Positions 4,934 through 13,190 of a DNA stretch of 14,662 nt are shown piece by piece. Within the stretch, counting starts at the first letter, position 1, and each line of letters starts with the position of its first letter. A program made the translations under genes and the position numbers. Source of the DNA: JBFKOL01 sp041628815 (GTDB lineage Bacteria; Bacteroidota; Bacteroidia; Chitinophagales; Saprospiraceae). The notes under the pieces were generated by a model. The model was not told the DNA's origin. It did no database searches and worked only from the letters and a program-made list of their open reading frames with translations. The stretch is taken from positions 1 through 14,662 of the forward strand of contig JBFKOL010000077.1 in NCBI GenBank assembly GCA_041628815.1, read 5' to 3'.

Positions 4934-7828
4934 TCAGTTGGTAACAAGAATGGTACCAGCCTGTTCCGTGGCATCATCTCCGTGAATTTGGTAAAAATAG
5001 ATCCCTGGGGTCACTGCTCCAAGTTGATATTGAGTTAAAAAATCATCGAGAAGAAAGCTAAATATGGGTCTCCCATGAATATCATAAAGTGAAAAGGTCG
5101 GTAGCGATGAGTCTTTAGAAATGATTCTGAGTCGATCACCCGACCTTATGGGATTTGGAAAAACCAGGTAAGGTAGTTCAGCTGTATAATATACTTCCCT
5201 GACTCCTGAAATGATCTCTTGTCCGTTCTTCAGTTTAATTCGTACCCTGTAGCGGTTGATGCCAACAGAGGGCGAAGGGTCTGCACTACTATGGCTTGCT
5301 GCAATCGATCCGCTGAATTTTTCAATTTCTTTAATATGGTCCCCATCTATCTTTTCAAAAAGAATCTGTTCGACCTGAAAGAGTGTACCCAGTTCCAGTT
5401 GAAGTTCGACACTTTGTCCTCTCAATACAGCAAAAAACTGATCTATGTAGCAACCAGCACCTTGCCGTAACAAATCTTTGGTAATGCCGTGATCTACAGG
5501 ACCAAATCCATCCAAAACAGGACCAACAGCATAAAACAATCGTTCCCCAACATCCCTTTTAATTACCGCCATCGTATCGATAATATTCATCACAGGACTC
5601 ATGTACTTTTCACCGAGCTGGTAAAGTTGGTATGACGACACACCGGGCAAATTGTTCCAATAGATCAAAATAGAGTCACCACAATTGAAGCCCACTTGTA
5701 TTTCCAAGGGTTGGTGACTAATTGCGGTGGAACTATAAAAAGTCTTGTTTTCCGTTTGTAAACGAAAAATTACTTTTTCTAGCTCCGTTTCAGGGGTCCA
5801 GGTAAACTTTTGGACAGACAACTGTACGGAGTCGGCCAATGCAGTCCAGGTTTTTCCTTCATCCGATGAATAATCGAGCGAGGCGTAGGTGTCATCGTCC
5901 GATCGCCATCTTAAGGTTTCTTCAAACCCTTTCAAGAGATGATCCCCTTGAACCGGAAAAGACCAAACAACCGTATCCTTGATATCATAGTCATAAGCTA
6001 TGTGGAATTTTTGCATCGCGTCTTGCATGGCACCCGTGGAAACCATAACCTGGTATTGACCGGATTCAGGTTGATCAATCGAAATGAGTTCGACGTTGTT
6101 TTCTTTATCACGGCCCCTTCGTGCCGGCAAAGAAAGGAATTCCGGAGATGGACGATTATCCAGCGTCCAGGGACGAACCATATTTCCCTCGGGCGTCCTG
6201 CATATCACATCCAGGTCATTCAAAACTGATTGTGGGGCAAATGCCTCCGGTGGAGCTTCTTGCCAGGACAAGCAAATCCTTAGGTCGCGCGCTCTTTCGG
6301 GCACTTCGATGGTAAAGGATTTCTCTTCTCGAACTGTTATTGTTGAGGTAATGAACTTTTGTAAATCTATGATTTCCAGTGATTTGACAGCATTGATGCG
6401 ACCAAAACCGCTTGCATAATCCGGACCTTCGTTTCCCACATTGTCAGCGGCACTAATGAGAACCGCTTTGACCAGGGCGGCATCTGGTAAGGTATCGTGG
6501 TTGAGATTTTTGTATAACTGTTGAATCATTGCTATAACCCCAGAGACATAGGCAGCGGCTGAAGAGCTTCCAGCCTCTCCCGGAGCTACCAATTCCGGCT
6601 TGATTCTACCATCATAAGCCGGACCTTTAGAACTCATTGTCGGTACTTGATCTTCCCGATCCATAGAACCTATTACCATGGCATTTTTAGACATTTTGAA
6701 GCTACCGCTCAAAGTGCCAAAACCTTTTATCCCAGCAAAGGGTCCTCCCTCGTTAATCAGCTCTCCCTGGTTGCCCGAAGAAAAAACATGCACCAACCAT
6801 GGCGTCTCATTCACACTTTGATCATATGCCACAGCATCCAAACCATAGTAGTTTTCCGTTCCCTCAACACCATACGAATGGTTTTGCACAGAAATTTCCT
6901 GGAAACGATAATTTTCAGTTGGATCGGGCAAAAGATTCGCGAAATCTGAAGAAGAAACCAGGGATCCCCTTGCCACACCTCGTGACTGTGGAGAAGTATT
7001 GCCTGCACCTGCCGCTATGGTTGCCATTATAGCTGCGTGCGTACTATTCAACTCTGAAGAGAGACCTGACTCTACAATACGACCTTTGAAATCAATATCC
7101 TGGTCGTCAAAATTTAACTCTTTAATGGAAATATGAATACCTCCACCATCAATTTCGGGAAAGTCGATATTAACTTTGCTTAAATTACCGGCCCCACGGT
7201 CCAACCTTTCTATTAATAACTCTTCTGATATCCTGGGAGATGATACATCAATAAAAATGATCTCTTCATGCTCCAATAGTCTGTTCAAATTGATACCCTT
7301 GTGGGAAGAAATCAACATAAGATTCGCTGACTCGTATTCACCTTTGATTTCAGCGTCTTCCAGGTGGGGTAATAGCTCATTCACAAGGGATTGACGGTCT
7401 GCGTATTGCACGAGGAGAGGAAGGGTCACCTTAGTGGTTATTTCGTATTCTATTAGTTCTACCAACCTGGGAGACAATTTCCACAACTGGTTCGCTCGAT
7501 AAATCTCTTCTCCTATATCTGATAACTGCGTGAAAAGAGTCTTGTTATCAGTCTCAATAACAATGATTTCTTCATCCATATGGCGCAAGATGCGATACGC
7601 TGACCTATCAGTGACCACCTTGTTTTTTTGAACGATGTAATGCATTTTGACAGGAACTTCATTAGGCTGACTTTGTTTGTCACCATACTTAATTTGACCA
7701 TTTCCTTTTCCCATGATAAGCCAGGGATACTTGGTCTTTATTCCCTGGCCGAATACGTATTGATTTCCGCTTTGCAAGGCACAAAAGAAAAATAACAACC
7801 ACACAGGACCACATTTAAACATTCTCAT
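4934..7828 (-). CDS. Secreted subtilase with T9SS C-terminal sorting domain
   Basis: A 964-aa exoprotein. A signal peptide covers residues 1 to about 28 (WLLFFFCAL core, cleavage probably after VFGQ); a second ATG at codon 3 is equally possible. The catalytic S8 domain (about 200-485) has His264 (THAAIMATIAAG), oxyanion Asn353 (SSGNQG) and Ser422 (GSSSAAA); the usual Asp position in IHISIKE is Glu237. The region 490-615 resembles the β-barrel that follows the catalytic domain in KP-43-type proteases, with LNDLDV (536-541) and NNVEL (577-581). Then come β-sandwich regions (about 620-705 and 710-800, the latter fibronectin III-like). The end is a type A T9SS signal: VFPNP (889-893), LYDIHGR (914-920), GIYFYQI (942-948) and a final GTILVTN. 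It should pass the outer membrane by T9SS and be anchored or released. It is divergent from the M57 gene and converges on the I9-like lipoprotein gene 38 bp away. Confidence 0.9.
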   Translation of the reverse strand: MRMFKCGPVWLLFFFCALQSGNQYVFGQGIKTKYPWLIMGKGNGQIKYGDKQSQPNEVPVKMHYIVQKNKVVTDRSAYRILRHMDEEIIVIETDNKTLFTQLSDIGEEIYRANQLWKLSPRLVELIEYEITTKVTLPLLVQYADRQSLVNELLPHLEDAEIKGEYESANLMLISSHKGINLNRLLEHEEIIFIDVSSPRISEELLIERLDRGAGNLSKVNIDFPEIDGGGIHISIKELNFDDQDIDFKGRIVESGLSSELNSTHAAIMATIAAGAGNTSPQSRGVARGSLVSSSDFANLLPDPTENYRFQEISVQNHSYGVEGTENYYGLDAVAYDQSVNETPWLVHVFSSGNQGELINEGGPFAGIKGFGTLSGSFKMSKNAMVIGSMDREDQVPTMSSKGPAYDGRIKPELVAPGEAGSSSAAAYVSGVIAMIQQLYKNLNHDTLPDAALVKAVLISAADNVGNEGPDYASGFGRINAVKSLEIIDLQKFITSTITVREEKSFTIEVPERARDLRICLSWQEAPPEAFAPQSVLNDLDVICRTPEGNMVRPWTLDNRPSPEFLSLPARRGRDKENNVELISIDQPESGQYQVMVSTGAMQDAMQKFHIAYDYDIKDTVVWSFPVQGDHLLKGFEETLRWRSDDDTYASLDYSSDEGKTWTALADSVQLSVQKFTWTPETELEKVIFRLQTENKTFYSSTAISHQPLEIQVGFNCGDSILIYWNNLPGVSSYQLYQLGEKYMSPVMNIIDTMAVIKRDVGERLFYAVGPVLDGFGPVDHGITKDLLRQGAGCYIDQFFAVLRGQSVELQLELGTLFQVEQILFEKIDGDHIKEIEKFSGSIAASHSSADPSPSVGINRYRVRIKLKNGQEIISGVREVYYTAELPYLVFPNPIRSGDRLRIISKDSSLPTFSLYDIHGRPIFSFLLDDFLTQYQLGAVTPGIYFYQIHGDDATEQAGTILVTN

Positions 7829-7954
7829 ATTAAATATGATTGACTTCAGCCAACATCGGTAAAAAATTACTGACTTATACGGAGTTCATTAACGAATATA
7901 TTTTTTACATTCCTGTCGAATTCCCAAATTTTAAATATTATAAAACAAGTTCTT
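7829..7954. promoter_or_regulatory. AT-rich divergent promoter region
   Basis: This 126-bp, strongly AT-rich gap lies between the T9SS subtilase (-) and the M57 metalloprotease (+), so both start signals must be here. Runs such as ATATATTTTTTAC (about 7899-7911) and TTTTAAATATTATAAAAC (about 7929-7946) could hold -7 elements, but no full TTTG/TAnnTTTG pair was found. The two exported proteases may be co-regulated from it. Confidence 0.45.
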
Positions 7955-8899
7955 ATGAAAAAACACGCATTAATGATCGCCGCGGCATTTATGTCTGTCG
8001 TCTATTTTGCATGTCATGAAGATGCCGGAATATTCGACGAACAACCAAGGGTTTCTCCGGAAATATTAGAGCTCATTGCAGACCAGGGTTTTAGTACGGA
8101 CGGTGTATTGAAGCTTGAAGAAGGATACCTTGTCGAAGGGGATATTCTTATGACCGAAGAGCAGCTGAGAAGTCGCCCTATGAGCATGAGGGTACCCATG
8201 GAAGAGCAGTACCATACTTTCAACCTGGTCAATGCCGTACCCAGAACGATTACCGTTGACTTCGACAGAAAAGTTGACCAGGTTATCGTAGATGCAACCA
8301 TTGACGCATTGGCAAGATACAATTCTGAACAATTGGCCCTTGATTTTGCCGTTGCCGGAGCTGGCAACGCATCAGGAGGAGGCTCCAGCAATAGCGGAGC
8401 ATCCGATGCCAAACCTCCTGGGACACCAGGTGGCGGTGGCGGTGGCAATGGCGGTGGTGGCGGCACCGGAGCCGATATCATCATCAGCAAAGCTCCCCGT
8501 AATGCCCAATACCTGGCCTCTGCCGGATTTCCAACTTCCGGTGGCGACCCTCATAACAGCATAAAAGTCAACCAGGACTATCTGCTTTCGAACAATTGGG
8601 CATACAACACAATTGTATCCATTATGGCCCACGAAATCGGTCATTGCATTGGTTTCAGGCATACGGACTGGTATGATAGAAGTCTGAGTTGTGGCGGCAG
8701 TAGTCCTCAAAATGAAGGACAGGAGACTTCAGGCGTAGGTGCGACACACATACCTGGAACACCATCCAAAGATGACAATGTCGACGGCAATTCGTTCATG
8801 CTTTCATGTATTGGTCCTAACATAAATCGCCCATTCACCAATGCAGATAGGACTGCGTTGAGCTGTCTGTATGATACTTCTACGCCCTGCACCAAGTGA
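7955..8899 (+). CDS. M57-family (HEIGH) metalloprotease lipoprotein
   Basis: A 314-aa zinc protease. Residues 1-20 are a lipoprotein signal (KKH, hydrophobic run, lipobox YFAC with Cys20). The zinc site HEIGHCIGFRHTDW (226-239) is the extended HExxHxxGxxHxD motif, with H226, H230 and H236 as ligands and E227 as base. It is followed by the family blocks DRSLSCGG (241-248), NEGQETSGVGATHIPGTP (253-270), a Met-turn-like NSFMLSC (279-285) and NRPFTNADRTALSCLY (291-306). These fit peptidase M57, a common Bacteroidota secreted family. An unusual feature is a low-complexity insert at about 136-172, ending in an almost pure glycine tract (159-170), between YNSEQLALDFAV and ADIIISKAP, which are normally close together. 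The protein is probably attached to the outer membrane or exported to the surface and degrades external or envelope proteins. A strong hairpin terminator follows 14 bp after the stop. Confidence 0.92.
   Translation: MKKHALMIAAAFMSVVYFACHEDAGIFDEQPRVSPEILELIADQGFSTDGVLKLEEGYLVEGDILMTEEQLRSRPMSMRVPMEEQYHTFNLVNAVPRTITVDFDRKVDQVIVDATIDALARYNSEQLALDFAVAGAGNASGGGSSNSGASDAKPPGTPGGGGGGNGGGGGTGADIIISKAPRNAQYLASAGFPTSGGDPHNSIKVNQDYLLSNNWAYNTIVSIMAHEIGHCIGFRHTDWYDRSLSCGGSSPQNEGQETSGVGATHIPGTPSKDDNVDGNSFMLSCIGPNINRPFTNADRTALSCLYDTSTPCTK
8429..8464 (+). repeat. GGN low-complexity tract in M57 gene
   Basis: A run of GGT/GGC codons interrupted by one AAT encodes GGGGGGNGGGGG (residues 159-170). It is prone to in-frame slippage, so the linker length may differ between strains. 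It makes a long false ORF (8014-8490) on the other strand that reads as poly-Pro. Confidence 0.8.
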
Positions 8900-8913
8900 C
8901 GGAAAAGAATTTT

Positions 8914-8944
8914 GGACGGTATCTTAGTGATGCCGTCCTATTTT
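8914..8944. terminator. Rho-independent terminator, probably bidirectional
   Basis: GGACGGTATC (8914-8923) and GATGCCGTCC (8929-8938) form a 10-bp stem with one G·U pair and a 5-nt loop (TTAGT). It is followed by TATTTT on the plus strand and preceded by AAAAGAATTTT, which gives T-rich sequence on the minus strand. It sits between the stop of the M57 gene (+) and the stop of the oxygenase gene (-), the expected place for a shared terminator. Confidence 0.85.
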
Positions 8945-9959
8945 AATCATTTATTTTTCCGATCAAATCCGGAAAAACCTTACCCACCTTTTCAACGATG
9001 TATTGTCCGTAGGTGCCTTCAAAGGCATGAATGTCGAGCATATCCCAGCGTTCTTCTTTCGCTCTTTGTTGCCCTTCAGCAACCCAGATAGGAAGGGGTT
9101 TAACGACGGCATTAAAGTCGGGATCAAAAAAGAAAGGATAAGAATACCGGCTGGTGTTCGATCTGTTTTTGACACGATGGGGAGTCGACTTGTACAATCC
9201 GTGGGTCATACGATCCAGCATATCCCCGATGTTGCAAACAAAACTACCTTCAACGGGTGGTGCATCGATCCAGCCACCCGGACCCTTGACCTGGAGGCCT
9301 CCAGTATCGTCTTGTTTGAGAATGGTGAGTACGCCGTAATCGGTATGTTCTCCTACTCCCCACAACTCACTTTTTCCGGATCCTTCCACAGGCGGATAAT
9401 GAAAAATCCTGAACAAGGTTAACGGATCCGTCATTAAGTGATGTCGAAAGAATTGCCTTTCCAGTCCAAGACTTACGGCAAGGCCTCCCATGATGAGATG
9501 ACCAAGTCGTTTCATGGCTGCCATGTAGTCCAGAACAACTTCCCTCATTTCCGGTATAGATGGGTCGAATAGATTGGGGCCATGGAGAGGCACGCCTTTC
9601 CGCACGCGCAAATCCTCCTTACCCAACTCTTCACCAAAATACAATCCCTCCTTTTGATCCGGCTTGCCGCTTGTCAATTCGTCGCCCAGTGGGAAATATC
9701 CACGCCAGGCCTTTCCTCCCAATTCCATGCGCAATAGCATCTTGGCTTCTATGGGTAGTGAAAAAAACCGTTGGCTTATAAGTTCCAGTCTGTCTTGCAG
9801 ATCTTGATCCACTCCATGGTTGATCACATAGAAAAACCCATTTGTCAGACAAGCATTTCTTATATCAGTTGCCACGAGCTGAGATTCTTCTACGGTACCA
9901 TTAATACCGGCAATATCAACGACAGGGAGATTTGGTGCAGATGTTGATGCGAAATCCAT
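8943..9959 (-). CDS. Fe(II)/2-oxoglutarate-dependent oxygenase, IPNS-like
   Basis: A 338-aa soluble enzyme of the isopenicillin-N-synthase-like family. The N-terminal DIOX_N region runs from about 10 to 120 (LPVVDIAGIN at the start, GFFYVINHGV at 41-50). The catalytic jelly-roll follows at about 180-280, with iron ligands H205 and D207 (GEHTDYG) and H261 (STPHRVKN), and the RxS motif (R271, S273) that binds the 2-oxoglutarate carboxylate. All key residues are present, so it should be active. Length is normal for the family. The substrate cannot be told: family members oxidise amino acids, alkaloids, hormones, flavonoids or peptides, and no biosynthetic cluster lies around it. It follows the TPR gene by 55 bp on the same strand and shares the terminator at 8914-8944 with the convergent M57 gene. 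Confidence 0.93.
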   Translation of the reverse strand: MDFASTSAPNLPVVDIAGINGTVEESQLVATDIRNACLTNGFFYVINHGVDQDLQDRLELISQRFFSLPIEAKMLLRMELGGKAWRGYFPLGDELTSGKPDQKEGLYFGEELGKEDLRVRKGVPLHGPNLFDPSIPEMREVVLDYMAAMKRLGHLIMGGLAVSLGLERQFFRHHLMTDPLTLFRIFHYPPVEGSGKSELWGVGEHTDYGVLTILKQDDTGGLQVKGPGGWIDAPPVEGSFVCNIGDMLDRMTHGLYKSTPHRVKNRSNTSRYSYPFFFDPDFNAVVKPLPIWVAEGQQRAKEERWDMLDIHAFEGTYGQYIVEKVGKVFPDLIGKIND

Positions 9960-10014
9960 TCTATTGATACGAAGATAATCGGTTCTTGATGTCCATAAAT
10001 CTATTCCGGATCGA

Positions 10015-11538
10015 TTAGGATCTCTCCGGGTTTACGTTACACGCCATGACGCCTTCGCGAATCCTCTCTCGGAGTATACGTGCTTTTTGATGAAGACTAT
10101 TCCCGTGGAACTCCGGCGAAATATCGAGACAAAGATCGGTATACCTGAGTGCTTGTCTACAAGATAAGTGCACCGCAGTAATACGGGCCATCTGCAAAGC
10201 TGCACTGCATCTGAAATAGGTCGCCTCTCCGAAACGATTATGCAATACATAACCAAAATGATGAATGGCATTCTCCCATTGTCCCATCATCTGGTGCACC
10301 CGCGCCATACGATATTGGTATTCCAACTGGTCAGCTGGAGGAAGATCATAGAGGTCGATTGACTCCAACGTCTCTTTAGCCCCTTTATAGTCTTCTCCAT
10401 CAAACAGAAGCCGGGCCCTCAAAAGCATGCGATGTGGCAAAATGGCTTTCATTCCTTCCTGGAGAGCCGCTTCGTCTTCACCAATAAGCGTTTGCCCTTC
10501 GGAAAGACAATATTGCAGCCAATGGAAATAACCTTTCTCATCTCCTTTTACTGCCCATTCATACCAGGCCAATTTCTGGTAGGCTTCTTTGAGATAATTC
10601 TTACCGCTGTATGATTGTACGAAGTCGATCAAGTGCTTTTTTGCGCCAGGCTCAAGCCTGTTCAATTTTTCCCTGCCTAAAAGAAAGTCAAGAAAATGAA
10701 ACGGAAAGGTGGAGGAAGCTTTTGCCTTTTCGAGTATAGCAATGCCTTCGACGGTATGGCCACTGCGCAGTGCTATGGTCGCCCTGATAAAATCAATCAA
10801 CGGACTTTGGGTATGGCGAATCCCTGGAAGATCAATCAATGCGTAGGCTTTGTCCTCATCATCTTCAATATGCAGTGCCGTCATAGCCCTGATCATCCAC
10901 ACTTCGCGATTGAACATCGAATGTGAAGAAAACGTCCAATTGTACAATTCATCCATCTCACCAACTCCCTGGCTTACCGATCCGCTTAGACTCGTGAAAA
11001 CCTTTATGAGCCCTTTTTTCAAACCTTTGATGGACCCGATCATGGTATGGATGATGGAAAGGCTTTTTTTATTCAATTCGAAATCCGGAAAGCGTTTTTC
11101 GTTCTCCACGAGCAACTTATAGGCCTTGTTTATATCCCAGCCAGCCCTGATCGTCTCATCAAACTTGGCCCTGGCCAACGCCCATTGTAAGAGCACTTCT
11201 GCCTGGCAAAAGTTATAGTAGGGCGAGCTTTTATTGCCTTCCTTTAATTTTTGCAACCGAATATCCTTGTTGATTTCGAATGTCCGAAGGTCTGTTTCGC
11301 TTTCGCCGATAAAAACTTTAAAAAAATCAATGTAGTTCTCTACGTGGTAGATCAACAGGTTTTCAGGATTGCCTTCCTTGATTATTTGGATTGCTTCCTC
11401 TGCCTCTTCGAAGCGCAAATGAATGATTTGCTCATAGACTTCTTCGATTTGAGCATTCAGGTGGAAATGACCTTCAGCGCATAAAGCGGTAAATCCAACG
11501 CATATGAAAAAGACACCGGCCAGTAGTCTCGAGGGCAT
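10015..11538 (-). CDS. Exported TPR-type helical repeat protein, function unknown
   Basis: A 507-aa protein with a signal peptide (MPSRLLAGVFFICVGFTALCA, cleavage probably near residue 21-24) and an almost wholly α-helical body. Pairs of amphipathic helices resembling tetratricopeptide repeats are clearest at about 365-440 (MLLRARLLFDGEDYKGAKETL, MARVHQMMGQWENAIHHFGYVL) and more diverged before that. The block DINKAYKLLVENEKRFPDF (135-153), then NKKSLSIIHTMIGSIKG (156-172), recalls a conserved but unnamed family of Bacteroidota TPR proteins; this is from memory. It has no lipobox and no sorting domain, so it is probably periplasmic and used for protein contacts. It starts 71 bp after the zinc-ribbon gene. 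A 6-bp hairpin lies directly before its ATG, which may affect translation. No enzymatic motif is visible. Confidence 0.75.
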   Translation of the reverse strand: MPSRLLAGVFFICVGFTALCAEGHFHLNAQIEEVYEQIIHLRFEEAEEAIQIIKEGNPENLLIYHVENYIDFFKVFIGESETDLRTFEINKDIRLQKLKEGNKSSPYYNFCQAEVLLQWALARAKFDETIRAGWDINKAYKLLVENEKRFPDFELNKKSLSIIHTMIGSIKGLKKGLIKVFTSLSGSVSQGVGEMDELYNWTFSSHSMFNREVWMIRAMTALHIEDDEDKAYALIDLPGIRHTQSPLIDFIRATIALRSGHTVEGIAILEKAKASSTFPFHFLDFLLGREKLNRLEPGAKKHLIDFVQSYSGKNYLKEAYQKLAWYEWAVKGDEKGYFHWLQYCLSEGQTLIGEDEAALQEGMKAILPHRMLLRARLLFDGEDYKGAKETLESIDLYDLPPADQLEYQYRMARVHQMMGQWENAIHHFGYVLHNRFGEATYFRCSAALQMARITAVHLSCRQALRYTDLCLDISPEFHGNSLHQKARILRERIREGVMACNVNPERS

Positions 11539-11540
11539 AT

Positions 11541-11565
11541 TACCTGTTGTTCAGGTAAAAATACC
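11541..11565 (-). promoter_or_regulatory. Alternative hairpins before TPR gene start
   Basis: Read on the minus strand, GGTA-TTTT-TACC and TACCTG-AACAA-CAGGTA share the TACC segment and so exclude each other. The second (plus positions 11541-11546 and 11552-11557) ends 2 nt before the ATG at 11538, where Bacteroidota leaders are usually unstructured. It may be a small translational switch or a chance structure. Confidence 0.3.
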
Positions 11566-11609
11566 AATCATATGCGATAAAACATTAATGTGTCACTAGC
11601 AATGTGCGA

Positions 11610-12374
11610 TCAGAGCGTAGCGTACTTCTCTTCAAGCTCTTCTGCCATCTCTTCGTCAATCAGTACTCTGCCACAATGCTCACAAGCTACAATATTCTTG
11701 TATAGCCCGATCTCGATCTGGAGTTGGGGAGGTATTCGGTTAAAGCATCCACCACAGGAATCTCTCTTGATGGTGACAACAGCAAGTCCATTGCGATATC
11801 TTTCCCTGATCCGAACATAAGATCTCAACAGAGGCTCATCAATGCTTTTTTGAGCTTTTTCTGACTTTTTCCTCAAATCCTGCTCCTCAGCATTGGTTTT
11901 CTCGATAATCTTTTCAAGCTCCACTTTTTTGATATCAAGGTTTTCCTGCTTTGCCTTGAGACGTTCTTTTGCCTCTTCTAAGGTGACCTCCTTGGCTTCA
12001 CGGATAGTTTGAGCTTCACCTTTCTTTTTTTCGGACAGCTGTATTTCAAGTTTTTGCAGCTCTATTTCCTTCGTAAGAGCTTCGTATTCACGGTTATTCT
12101 TTACCTCGTCCAGCTGTTTTTCATACCGCTCTATCAGCGTATTGGATTGCTGGATATTTCCGTCGTGGGCATTAATTTCTCCCGTTATTTCAGCGATTTT
12201 TTCCTCCAAACGGGCAATGCGCATCTCGAGTCCGGCTATCTCATCTTCGAGATCGCTCACTTCGATGGGCAATTCGCCTTTCAAAATCTGAATCTGATCA
12301 ATTTTAGAATCGATCAATTGAAGTTGAAACAACTGTCTCAACTTATCTGAAACGCCTGCAACAGTCTTAGCCAT
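11610..12374 (-). CDS. Coiled-coil C4-type zinc-ribbon protein (CT398/HP0958-like)
   Basis: A 254-aa protein. Residues about 10-180 are heptad-rich and charged, giving a long antiparallel coiled coil. The C-terminal part is a zinc ribbon with four cysteines as two CxxC pairs: C207/C210 (DSCGGC) and C231/C234 (ACEHCG), the zf-RING_7/DUF164 arrangement. Between them lies the typical NRIPPQ segment. Relatives in Chlamydia (CT398) and Helicobacter (HP0958) bind nucleic acid or RNA-polymerase and flagellar partners. In Bacteroidota the role is not established, and no flagella genes are expected, so RNA binding or a translation-related role is only a guess. Length and motifs are complete. The gene lies 9 bp after the Nif3 gene, and the two are commonly neighbours in this phylum as far as I recall. 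It is cytoplasmic, with no signal peptide. Confidence 0.88.
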   Translation of the reverse strand: MAKTVAGVSDKLRQLFQLQLIDSKIDQIQILKGELPIEVSDLEDEIAGLEMRIARLEEKIAEITGEINAHDGNIQQSNTLIERYEKQLDEVKNNREYEALTKEIELQKLEIQLSEKKKGEAQTIREAKEVTLEEAKERLKAKQENLDIKKVELEKIIEKTNAEEQDLRKKSEKAQKSIDEPLLRSYVRIRERYRNGLAVVTIKRDSCGGCFNRIPPQLQIEIGLYKNIVACEHCGRVLIDEEMAEELEEKYATL

Positions 12375-12383
12375 GTGAAAAAA

Positions 12384-13190
12384 TTAATAATATCTAACTG
12401 GATTAGTCGTCACTTTGGTGCAACGGGCCGCAAAGTTAGGAAATTTCTTAGTAACAAGTTCGAATAATAACTCGATGGTAAAATATTCACTTTCGTAATG
12501 TCCCATATCAACAAGTACTATTTTGCCATTGGCATCGAAAAAGTCGTGGTACTTAAAATCGCTTGATATAAATACATCAGCACCAGCCGCAATGGCATTG
12601 TTGGTTAGAAAGCTTCCAGCCCCTCCACACAGCGCTATATCTTCTACCTTTTTGTCGAGCAATTGCGTATGGCGTAGAATGGGCAGATTCATTTTTTCCT
12701 TCAGTAGGTCAAGGAAATCTTGTTCTGTTAAAGGCTTGCTGAGTTTGCCCTTCAAACCAGAACCAACGGTGTATTGCGTCTCCAATTTGTCCAAGTCGTG
12801 CGCTTTCAATGATGAAATCTCGCAAAGATCCAGCTTCATAGCAATTTTTTCATTGACGCCATGATGCAGAACATTGTCGAGATTGGTATGGACCGCATAA
12901 ATGGCGACATCATGTTTTATGGCCCGGACCAAGGTGCGTTCCACATAGTTGGAGAGATCGAACTTGCGTATTCCCCTGAACACAATTGGGTGATGAGCTA
13001 TCACCAGGTTGTATCCTGCTTCTATTGCCTCCTTGACCACTTCTTCCGTACAATCCAGCGACATGATGGCACCGGTTATCTCCTGTTCAGGATGGCCTAA
13101 TATGAGCCCTGCATTGTCGTAGTTTTCCTGAAATCGCAGTGGTGCTACACTTTCCAGGTAATTGGTGATATCTTTTAGCGATAAATTCAT
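12384..13190 (-). CDS. Nif3-family dinuclear metal-centre protein (YbgI/YqfO type)
   Basis: A 268-aa protein of the Nif3 family, whose members form hexameric toroids with a two-metal site. The ligands are visible: H66/H67 in IAHHPIVF, H101 and D105 in VHTNLDNV, and H231/E235 in GHYESE. Biochemical function is unsettled; a hydrolase acting on cyclic or nucleotide substrates (GTP cyclohydrolase I type 2 annotation) has been proposed, and that name should not be trusted. The length matches the short E. coli YbgI form. Many Bacteroidota and Firmicutes homologues are about 365 aa because of an inserted PII/CutA-like domain, absent here: residues about 125-180 join the two halves directly. Its ATG overlaps the TGA of the adenylyltransferase gene (ATGA, 13187-13190), which suggests translational coupling, and a zinc-ribbon gene follows 9 bp on. 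Confidence 0.92.
   Translation of the reverse strand: MNLSLKDITNYLESVAPLRFQENYDNAGLILGHPEQEITGAIMSLDCTEEVVKEAIEAGYNLVIAHHPIVFRGIRKFDLSNYVERTLVRAIKHDVAIYAVHTNLDNVLHHGVNEKIAMKLDLCEISSLKAHDLDKLETQYTVGSGLKGKLSKPLTEQDFLDLLKEKMNLPILRHTQLLDKKVEDIALCGGAGSFLTNNAIAAGADVFISSDFKYHDFFDANGKIVLVDMGHYESEYFTIELLFELVTKKFPNFAARCTKVTTNPVRYY

Noticed and set aside
8014..8490. 158-aa proline-rich open frame antisense to the M57 gene
   Set aside because: It comes from the complementary reading of the GGN tract; the plus strand carries the full M57 motif set.
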